Shown piece after piece: positions 55,765-64,000 of a DNA stretch of 64,000 nucleotides. Under the pieces are notes generated by a model. It worked only from the letters and a program-made list of their open reading frames with translations, had not been told where the DNA came from and did no database searches. Position 1 is the stretch's first letter, and each line of letters begins with the position of its first letter. The DNA is taken from the NCBI GenBank assembly GCA_036936605.1, contig JAUPFV010000002.1:316898893-316962892 (forward strand). The letters are read 5' to 3'. The stretch is from Limnanthes douglasii subsp. nivea (Eukaryota > Streptophyta > Magnoliopsida > Brassicales > Limnanthaceae). A program made the position numbers and the translations under genes.

Positions 55765-57823
55765 ATGGAATTGATGAATATATTGAGAGAGATGGATACA
55801 TAAGCTTTAGATGAGCTTAATGTTGATATTGGGAATCTTTTGGTTGGATACTCATCTGGAGGTCATCTTACCAAAGAACATATAATGAAAGAACATAACG
55901 ATGACCAATTTGTCGACGAACAATTTGAAGAGTCTGCTTTGGTAGCTTGGAGGAAGACACTTCAAGAGGATATAGAAAGGGTAAACACTAGAAAAGGATA
56001 CATCTATGAGTTTAAAGAGACTTAGGTCGAAGGTTTGAAGGGAGCAGGTAATACAAAAAGACGAATTAGAGGCATGAACGACATGAACGACATCGGATGA
56101 CTCTTCTTGTATGATTCAGATGACTCTTCTTCTCCAAAAAAGGATGACCGACGTGAAAAATGTTATAGAAGAAAATGTTCGAAGTGGCATAGAGATAGCC
56201 ATCGAACGTCTCAACGACATATAAATTCATGGAGAGAAAGAAATGATGAATAGAAAAGAGATCTTAGGTCTGAGGAATGTGATAAGGTTGTTAATGTTGC
56301 TGAGAGAAAGTAGGTCCTGCCTCATGTACAAATCCCTTGGGGAAGTCCCAACCTTGAATATCGAGTGAGTAATCAATGTAAATACCCGTCTGAATAGGGT
56401 TTATAACTGTTATGAACGAAGGTCCTAGGGCAGTATGTATAAGATACAATATAGTTTGACGTATTATCCTCTCTCCGCATAAATTCTATTTGTACATATG
56501 CCAAAATGTTTTGACATCTCGAAGCTAGAGAAGTTTGATGGGACACAAGATCGAGATAATCATATTGAGAAGTTGAAGAATTTTATGAGTAATTATGATG
56601 ATGATGATAAATTGTTTCGCAAGGACTTTTCCCAAACGTTTAAAGGTGCTGCATCAAAATTGTATAACCGTTTACCTCAGTTTTGTATTAAAAAATTTGA
56701 CATATTTTGCAGCATCTTCTGCTAAGATTTTTGTGGGGAGAAAAATGTTCCGAGCGAATGATGACACAATAATTTACTGTAGATAAAAATTTAGGGAGAG
56801 CTTGAAGTAATATACTATTCTTTTAATCAAAACCAATACTGATATAGAGGGATGTGAGGACCAAGTGGCTTTAGCAGCTTTTTGAATGTGACTTCTCCCC
56901 AATATCTTGAAAGATAACATTGCAGAAAGGCACACTATAATGTTTGCCGCATTGTTAGATCAAGTTGAAAAACAAATTTTGGTAGAGGAAACCCAAGCAT
57001 CGAAAATGACCTCTACGACACAAATCGAACAAAATCAGTTCCAACCATCTCCGATGGTAACGTATAATTAACTAACGTAAATTTCTTTGACTTATCACCC
57101 GAGTACAACTTTCCGACCAAGAGCTCCAACTCAGTTACCTCCTAGACCGCAGGTGAATTCACAAGTGGAAAATGTGCAACAAAATGTCAGGCCAATGCCA
57201 AACAAGTGGCCCCACCAACTTATTTGGCTGAATTGACAGAGTGTATAACAATGATTTTCGATAAAGCTCGGAATCACATACAATTCCGCAAATGTGACCC
57301 AAATCAGACTCTGAAAGAGAACATAAATAACGTATATTGCAAGTACTATGAAGATGTATGCCATTATACTAAAGATTATGGCACTATGTTGATTAAAAAT
57401 GGGAAGCTGATAATATTTAATAAGAATAATTCTCTTACCGCTCCAAAGAAAGAAAATACTTTGATGGATTTCAGATCGTATTGGCTATTTTGATGTTTCT
57501 TCGAAATACTTAGATCCAAAACTGGGTAGGAATCAGATCATGTTGGTAGAGGAATCAGTTTTGAGCGGAAAGTTTAGTAAATTGTGCGTTTTCTTTGAAT
57601 CACAAACAATATTTTGGAGGTGACTCTATTTTAGGGACATCAAATTATTCTCGAAAAAGACATATTAAGAGCTTATGAACCAAATTAGAGGTAGGCATTT
57701 CACCACATTTGTATAAGAGTCCATCTCAATTACTTTGTTTTGAAGATGATTATATGAGAGAAGTGGTTAGCCCACACGGCTTTAGCTTCAAAATATATCA
57801 AAGGGGGCGAGTCGAAAAAGGCA
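55765..57823 (+). pseudogene. Element C gag-protease remnant
   Basis: ATG at 55765 (MELMNILREMDT), soon followed by a stop. Later blocks match element B Gag: PKCFDISKLEKFDGTQD and DDDKLFRKDFSQTFKGAA (56498-56660), PTYLAELTECITMIFDKARN and the degenerate knuckle CKYYEDVCHYTKDY (57206-57375). Protease cannot be recognised reliably. The frame before pol closes with UAA at 57824. Confidence 0.75.
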
Positions 57824-57832
57824 TAACACTTA
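57824..57832 (+). promoter_or_regulatory. Stop at the gag-pro/pol junction of element C
   Basis: UAA CAC UUA stands 43 codons before the IGT of the following conserved segment; the UAG of A and B stand 44 and 45 codons before theirs. It may be a mutated form of UAG CAG UUA. Confidence 0.35.
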
Positions 57833-58780
57833 GTGAGGTCTTCCTCGGGGTCTGATCCCGTTGATGATATGAGGGAAATTCCTGGGTTTTTGGTACATGG
57901 CGAAAGTTTTGAGGATCATATTTTTTCGAACGAAAATAGTTTAAAGATTGGTACAAAGTTATCTTCAGCGGTGAGGGAGATGTTAATTCATTTTTTTTCA
58001 ACAAGGTTGCATGTGTTTGCATGGTGTACCGAAGGTATAACGGGGGTACTCGCGAATATTATCTGTCATAAGTTAGCAATTTGAAGCAGCGTGCGTCTAA
58101 TTATTCAAAAAATGAGATCCTTTCCTAGAGAAAAATCTGAGGTCATCATGGGTGAGGTAGATCGGTTATCCAAGATTGGGTATATATGAGAAATACAATA
58201 CCGTTTGTGGACTTCCAATCCAATTTTAGTTAAAAATAAAAATGGTAAATGGTAAATGTGTGTAGATTTTACTGATTCAAATAGAACATGTCCAAAAGAT
58301 TATTTCCCTGTTCCTCGGATAGATCAGTTAGTGGATTCTACCTCAGGAAACTGGTTACTTTCATCCATGGATGAATGCGTTGGGTACAATCAAATCAAGA
58401 TGGATATAAAGGATCAAAACATCACTTCGTTCATCAGTGGAAGGGGCATGCACTGTTATAAGGCTATGTCTTTTGGGTTGAAAAATGTTAAGGAAAGCTA
58501 CTAGTGCTTAGTAAACAAAACTTTTAATGCTCAAATAGGACGAGATGTGAAATTGTATATCAATGACATGTGAGTAAAAAAACGGGATGAGGACCATTTT
58601 GAATATTTAGATGAAATGTTTGCCAATCTGAAGAAGATAAACTTGAAGTTAAATACGGAGAAGTGTACATTCGGGTTACGGTTTGGAAACTTTCTTGGGT
58701 ACATAGTCAGGGAATGTGGGATAGAAACTAACCGTATACAGCTAAACACTTTGAGTACTATGGTACATTCTCTATTTTCC
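57833..58780 (+). pseudogene. Element C pol: linker and reverse transcriptase remnant
   Basis: LKIGTKLSSAVREMLIHFFS and HVFAWCTEGITGVLANIICH correspond to the segment before RT in A and B. RT follows with CVDFTDSNRTCPKDYFPVPR, GYNQIKMDIKDQNITSF and CYKAMSFGLKN. The catalytic box reads LYINDM, so the first catalytic Asp is lost. FLGYIVRECGIETNRIQLN ends the recognisable part. Stops at about 58503 and 58572. Confidence 0.8.
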
Positions 58781-58819
58781 GTTTTTATATTTTACTATGA
58801 CGAGATTTGCCACAAATTC

Positions 58820-59479
58820 ATGGTATGTAACCTCCCGTATATGGCCCACAGTTAATAATCGATCGACCTCTTCTTCTACAACTTTCAATCTTTTTGGACT
58901 TAATTTCTTTTTCTCTGTTAGATGGGTTTTACCTGAGGATCTATCATAAGCCGGGGAGTAACAAGGGATTCAGGGATACCTGTTACCGACATGATGTCCC
59001 TTGCAAATACGTCCTCATATTCCTGCAAGAGGCGAACTATATCCATCTTTATATCCTAACACAAGTTTGTCATAATGCTACCACACGATCGATCTTTCCA
59101 CTTAGACACACTTCTTCTGATATCATTTTTGCACCAAATTGGGACTGATGCTCTCGAAGGTCTTCCATGGCGACATGGAAGACTCCAATGCTAGGTGGCT
59201 AACATATTCCCGCTCGAGCCAGAGTTTGCAGCCTAGGAAACTTCCGTCAAATCTTCATAGAGTACCCCAAAATATCCTTTTCTTACTCATACTTTATCTC
59301 CCATTATGTATCTTATGCATTGAAGCTAAGGTGAGGACGTTATTCTTAAAATGAGGTTGTAAAAGGATGGTGAACCGAGCACTAGAAATTATACAACCTC
59401 AGTCTTAGTTCATCTTCCCATTCCTACCAAAATTTCCAATACTTTTTTCCCAAAGGTATTATCACCTTCCCACTGATCC
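58820..59479 (-). pseudogene. Gypsy pol remnant, inverted relative to 53566-53860
   Basis: The complement of 58820-59160 matches 53566-53860 (for example TCGAGAGCATCAGTCCCAAT and the GTAACAGGTATCCCTGAATC segment), the pre-RT linker of an old Gypsy family. 59160-59479 contains further minus-strand Gypsy-like sequence without a usable frame. Confidence 0.6.
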
Positions 59480-60059
59480 TTATTACAAGATATAGAGCAA
59501 GATGAATAATTATATTGAAAGGGAACCACTTTCTTATGGGAAGGAATACCACATTCACGATTGCTCTTTGATCTACAGAGATTCGTCTCATTTTACACCC
59601 GACTATATCGACTGCTATTAGCAGCTCATCTCGTCGGGGGTCGATCTACCCCTCCAAATATTTGTCCATAAGTATACACTTGGTATTTCCAGCCTTCTTT
59701 CTGCAGGCTCGCACTGCATATACCGTTGGGAGGTCCTTTGATGACTTAGTGTGTCCTACGTCCTTTTTTTGCATGTTGTCGTCTTTGACCATGGAAAGCG
59801 TCATGTCAAAGAGGACTATATTTCGGGGGTGTTTGGCCATTCCTTGTGTGTATTCTTATGAGGGTGGGGTTGAAAAGTAGGCGATTTTGTTCTGGCATAG
59901 ATATTTGTCTCGATCTTAGATTCACCCTAGTGTTGCAAGAACGGCTTGAGATAAAATGTTACGCTCAATTCATGGGAACATAACCAAAATATGAGGGTAA
60001 AAATTATCCTAATGGATTGAACTTAAAACATAAAACACAAACAAGATCGAAGAGACAAA
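59480..60059 (-). pseudogene. Gypsy gag-protease remnant, inverted copy 1
   Basis: Complement of the 50481-51000 block: LPTVYAVRACRKKAGNTK and ILMDKYLEG can be read at 59646-59760, then a protease-like segment with stops at lower coordinates. Confidence 0.6.
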
Positions 60060-60420
60060 TAGAATAAGAATTTTTTAAACATATCAAATGAAAGCTTGGG
60101 TTTAGTAGGTATGATTGGATTACAGTAACTATGCTTATATGTTTATACTATTCACTCTAACTTTCACCTACCTACAAAATGATTCAAATGATCCTTATAT
60201 AATGGTCTTGATGCCGAAATATCTTGGGTAAGTGCATTATTTTGTAGCATCTCCACACAATGTTAGACGTATTATGCGTATGAAAATCAAACATGTTCTC
60301 CAACCATTTGGGGCTCGTTGAGGGATTGCACTGTACGGCTATGCTATCTATCTTTAGGTCTAAATACCGGTCTTGAGGATTGCGCATAAGTATTTTGCTG
60401 GCCTTTTAGTCATACATATT
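60060..60420 (-). repeat. Mosaic repeat unit U, copy 4 (inverted)
   Basis: Complement of part of 49900-50480. It lies between the inverted gag-protease remnant and the inverted SWEET 3' flank, the same order as at 49.5-51.0 kb read on the other strand. Confidence 0.7.
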
Positions 60421-61845
60421 TTTTGGTCATTCAGTCAAGCCTGATTCAAGTTTGGATTTGGATGAAACCATATTTTATATACTAATATATTTCCATTATT
60501 TGATATTTTTAAAAATTATGCTTGATTTATCATATAAAATTGAATAAGATAAGTTTGAAAAAAAACCACGTATTTCAAACCAAACTTTTGAAGATATAAC
60601 TTTTTTCTTAAAAGAGTAAATTATATATAAATCGGTTATTTGAACAGTTGTAGGTAAATCTTCATCGGTCCATTTGGTAGACTTGTAGTAAACTGCATAT
60701 AGAGTGTGTTGCACCACGCCGGAAACAATACCCAACCTATTAGGAATCTTTATCATTTTTTCAGACAAAAATAATTCATTATCTGATGCTTAATAAAAAT
60801 AATACATGAAACAACGATGGTTCAAAACTTAAAATCTAAAAAACATACTTTTTTATATGCACACATCTTTTTTATCCTATACCCAATTTGAAGTTAGAGT
60901 ATGACTCTAAACACACAATTAAAAAAGAGAGAAATCGAATATTAACAAAATATAGGGATCAAATCTGAGAATTGCATAAACGGAGCAATTGCATCCCTTT
61001 AGAAAATTTGTAAGTGCTAAAAAGAATGGCAAGTACTTAACACTCTTTGTCTGTTAAAGGTGTGGTGTACATAATTATGTTACAAACAACATAAAGGATT
61101 CCAATAAGCATAGATCTATCTTTGGTGGTGTGTATGAAATAATAAATACAGATTGGAACATATAATATAGAGTTTTCATTTTAAATTAGCTTAAGACTAA
61201 TCTAATAGAAATAGTACTTTTAAAAATAGTTGTCATATTTAGGAATTAAACATGTTTTTTACGTAGATAATTCTATATTGCATAAACGGAGTAATTTCAT
61301 CCCTTTAGAAAATTTGTAAGTGCTAAAAAGAATGGCAAGTACTTAACACTCTTTGTCTGTTAAAGGTGTGGTGTACATAATCATGTTACAAACAACATAA
61401 AGGATTCCAATAAGCATAGATCTATCTTTGGTGGTGTGTATGAAATAATAAATACAGATTGGAACATATAATATAGAGTTTTCATTTTAAATTAGCTTAA
61501 AACTAATCTAATAGAAATAGTACTTCTAAAAATAGTTGTCATATTTAGGAATTAAACATGTTTTTTACGTAGATAATTTGTAAGTGCTAAAAAGAATGGC
61601 AAGTACTTAACACTCTTTGTCTATTAAAGGTGTGGTGTACATAATTATGTTACAAACAACATAAAGGATTCCAATAAGAATAGATCTATCTTTGGTGGTG
61701 TGTATGAAATAATAAATACAGATTGGAACATATAATAAAGAGTTTTTCATTTTAAATTAGCTTAAAACTAATCTAATAGAAATAGTACTTCTAAAAATAG
61801 TTATCATATTTAGGAATTAAACATGTTTTTTACGTAGATAATTCT
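60421..61845 (-). pseudogene. SWEET 3'-end pseudogene, inverted copy 1, with tandem triplication
   Basis: Read on the minus strand from 61845: pieces of SWEET intron 3, the second half of exon 4 and exon 5, then intron 5 and exon 6 (60623-60748, LGIVSGVVQHTLYAVYY, STKWTDEDLPTTVQITDL, with the stop codon changed to Tyr). The block with exon 4/5 sequence is present three times in tandem at about 61008-61313, 61314-61577 and 61578-61845. Only the copy nearest exon 6 keeps full exon 5. Exons 1-3 are missing, so no transporter can be made. Confidence 0.85.
61008..61845 (-). repeat. Threefold tandem repeat of SWEET exon 4/5-intron 3 sequence
   Basis: Units begin TTGTAAGTGCTAAAAAGAA at 61008, 61314 and 61578 and end CATGTTTTTTACGTAGATAA. 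Unit 2 lacks about 41 bp at its end (CTATATTGCATAAACGGAG... present before unit 2 but absent before unit 3). Units differ by only a few substitutions, so the triplication is younger than the split from the parent gene. Confidence 0.9.
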
Positions 61846-61846
61846 A

Positions 61847-62449
61847 TTATCTATCGATGCATATTACAAGATATAGAGCAATATAAAGAATGATATTTAA
61901 GGGGAACCGCTTCGTAGTGGGAATGAGTAACACATATGCAATTTCTCTTTGATTCACGAAGATTCGTCTCGTTTTACACCCTGTTATATCGGCTGCTATT
62001 AGTAGCACATCTCTTCGAGGGTCGATCAACCCCTCCAAATCTTTATCCATAAAGTATACAATTGGTATATCTAACCTCCTTACTGCAATCCCACGCCGCA
62101 TACGCCTTTGGGAGGTCCTTTGGTGACATAGTGTGTCCCATGTTCTTTTTTCATGTCGTTGTCTTTGACTGTGGAAGGCGCTATGTCAAAGAGGAGTATA
62201 ATTTGGTGAAGTTTCGCAGTTCCTGATGTTTATTCTCGTGAGGGTGTTCGTTGACAAGTAGGTGATTATGTTCCAACACAGACATTAGTTTCGACCTTAG
62301 ATTCATCCTAGTGTCGCGAGAGCAGGTTGAAATACAATTTTGTGCTCAATTCATGAAAACATAACCAAAATAGTGGGGTAAAAAATCTCCTAACTATTTG
62401 AACTTTAAACATAAAGCACAAACAAGATCGAAGAACCAAATGAAATTAT
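61847..62449 (-). pseudogene. Gypsy gag-protease remnant, inverted copy 2
   Basis: Minus strand shows RRLDIPIVYFMDKDLEGLID, RRDVLLIAADITGCKTRRIF and NQREIAYVLLIPT (61847-62101), a slightly better kept version of the block at 50700-50960. The active-site region is again degenerate. Confidence 0.65.
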
Positions 62450-63065
62450 AATTTTTATAATTTTTCAGATGAATACTTGTATTTATTTGATGTGTTGCAT
62501 TATAGTAGCTTTGATTTGTTGTTTATACTATTATGTATAACTTTCACTTATCTACAAAATGATTCAAATAACCTTATATAGTGGTCTTGATGTCTAGGCA
62601 TCTTACGTAGGTGCTTCATTTTCAACTACCACCATAAAATGTCAAACGCTTTTTGCGGACGATAGTCAGACACGGCCTCCATACCATTTGGGGCTTGTTG
62701 AGGGATTGTATTATCTGGATATGTTATTTATCATTAGGTCTGAATATCGGTCTTGAGGGTTGCACATAGATATTTTGTTGGCCATTTAGTCATACCTATT
62801 TTTTTGGTCATTCAGCCAAGTTAGGGAGTGCACATGGATGCAACAACCGTAATAGTCAAGTCAAAGGTTGTGTTTGTGCATAATCACTCATCACAACATA
62901 CTTGTCTATTTGGCCAAATTAGAGGTCGTACATCGACATGTAAACCATTTAACCACAACTAGCTAAACCATTTAACCACAACTAGCTAGTGGTGGATCAC
63001 GTTTGTGTACAATCACTCCTCACACTCTACTTGACCAAATCACGGATCGTGCATTGCCATGCGAT
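62450..63065 (-). repeat. Mosaic repeat unit U, copy 5 (inverted)
   Basis: Complement of most of 49736-50300, with GGGCTTGTTGAGGGATTG at about 62690 and TGTACAATCACTCCTCACAC at about 63010. A 27-bp internal duplication (AAACCATTTAACCACAACTA twice, 62943-62990) is specific to this copy. Confidence 0.75.
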
Positions 63066-63339
63066 ATTATGTAGGGTTTCCTATCTTGCGGGGATTTACT
63101 TGGCCACCATGGCCAAATGAATCAAAGGTTCATCTACATTTTCATCTTATAAAGTTTTAATATATTATCATACTAAATTTTTTAGTTTATCAGATTTTGT
63201 TTGTAATTTCATATAATTATTGTGGTGTTTTTATTCCAAGTAGGTTTTTCTTATCATTGGTTTAATATTTTAAATTATAACCCGAATAATTGTTTTTAGA
63301 AATAAAATAATTAATTTTGTCTAAATATTAAAATTTTGG
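63066..63339. other. AT-rich spacer
   Basis: No gene signal. It separates repeat unit U from the inverted SWEET flank. Confidence 0.4.
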
Positions 63340-63840
63340 ACTTGTGAACAACTAAACGAGTTGGTTATATGATTTATGCCTTGATGTTTAAAGTCTTATT
63401 CAAGTTTGGATTTGGATGAAACCTATTTTTTATACTAATTTATTTTCATTATTTAATATTTGAAACAATTATGCTTGATTGGTCAAATAAAATTAAGCAG
63501 GACAAGTTTAGAAAAAAAAAAATACATATTTCAAACTTAACTTTTAAATATATAACTTTTTTTCCTAAAAGGAATAAACTATTTACAGATTGGTCATTTG
63601 AACTGATGTAGGTAACTCTTTATCGGTCCATTCGGTAAACTTGTAGTAAATTGCATACAGAGTCTATTGCACCACGCCGGAAACGACACCCAACTCATTT
63701 GGAATCTATTTCATTTTTACAAACAAAAACAATTCATTATGTGATGATGAATAAAAATAATACATGAAACCGTGATGGTTCAAAACCTAATATCTACAAA
63801 TTACACTTTTTTATATGCATATTTCTTTTTTTTATCTTAT
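63340..63840 (-). pseudogene. SWEET 3'-end pseudogene, inverted copy 2
   Basis: Minus strand carries intron 5 sequence, exon 6 (about 63590-63715; LGVVSGVVQ, a TAG, then TLYAIYYKFTEWTDKELP) and the SWEET 3' flank. The TAG inside the last transmembrane segment marks it as dead. Earlier exons are absent; similarity stops near 63860. Confidence 0.8.
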
Positions 63841-64000
63841 ACTCAATTTCAAGTTATAATATGTGATGTAGCCCAGAAAGTCCAAACAAAAGCCTTGTTT
63901 ATTTTATTTTATTTTATTCAAATATCTTATGTATTTAAATCAAATCTAATTATATTAAGATTTGATTTGATTTTATTTTATTTTAAAATATTTATTTTAT
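63841..64000. other. AT-rich end of window with TTTTA repeats
   Basis: After GATGTAGCCCAGAAAGTCC (about 63863) the sequence turns into (TTTTA)n-like simple sequence. It may be the start of another element cut by the window edge. Confidence 0.4.

Larger units (their letters stand above)
55329..58820 (+). mobile_element. Element C: truncated, heavily decayed Tat-type Gypsy element
   Basis: Plus-strand element with 5' LTR, primer binding site, gag-pro and the first part of pol. It breaks off after RT and runs into inverted Gypsy sequence near 58820. Layout and protein similarity tie it to elements A and B, but it is the most degraded of the three. No 3' LTR was found in the window. Confidence 0.8.

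Overview
This window is nuclear DNA of a flowering plant, most likely a eudicot. Protein genes carry many GT-AG introns, base composition is AT-rich, and most of the sequence is plant retrotransposons (Ty1/copia, Ty3/gypsy of the Tat type, L1-type LINE, tRNA-derived SINE, Stowaway- and Mutator-like non-autonomous DNA elements). I cannot name the species.

Layout. 1-3427: 5' part of a decayed Copia element on the minus strand, cut by the window edge. 4907-15517: element A, a complete but decayed Tat-type Gypsy element (TSD TTTTG, LTRs roughly 90% alike). 15.5-19.6 kb: a Stowaway-like MITE, an (AT)30 microsatellite, a decayed Copia fragment and a plant-mobile-domain (PMD)-like pseudogene. 19621-29945: element B, a young Tat-type Gypsy element (TSD TAAAT, LTRs differing at 4 of 282 positions) inserted inside that PMD-like sequence, which resumes at 29946. 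31285-32360: a non-autonomous Mutator-like element with a 9-bp TSD and a GC-rich hairpin core. 32.8-33.6 kb: a LINE remnant. 34552-40331: a nearly complete LINE with a 17-bp TSD.

The single-copy island is 40.4-49.5 kb: a 17-coding-exon class II formin (PTEN-like, FH1, FH2) followed on the same strand by a six-exon SWEET sugar transporter. From 49.5 kb to the end lies a mosaic of decayed Gypsy pieces, direct and inverted duplications, a copy of formin exons 11-12 with their introns, two inverted copies of the SWEET 3' end (one with a threefold tandem repeat), a SINE, and element C, a badly decayed third Tat-type element.

Most notable: elements A and B have gag-pro and pol in the same frame, separated by a UAG at the same place. 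In A it is followed by CAGUUA, an exact match to the tobamovirus-type readthrough context UAG-CAR-YYA. Element C has UAA-CAC-UUA at the matching place. A and B also carry an oppositely oriented, intron-containing gene between pol and the 3' LTR, with its own TATA box; in B it is fully open (894 codons) although gag-pol has stops.

The two host genes are not functionally linked by sequence: the formin nucleates actin, the SWEET moves sugars. Their relevance to the repeats is that pieces of both have been copied into the downstream mosaic. All coordinates of exons and repeats were read by eye.
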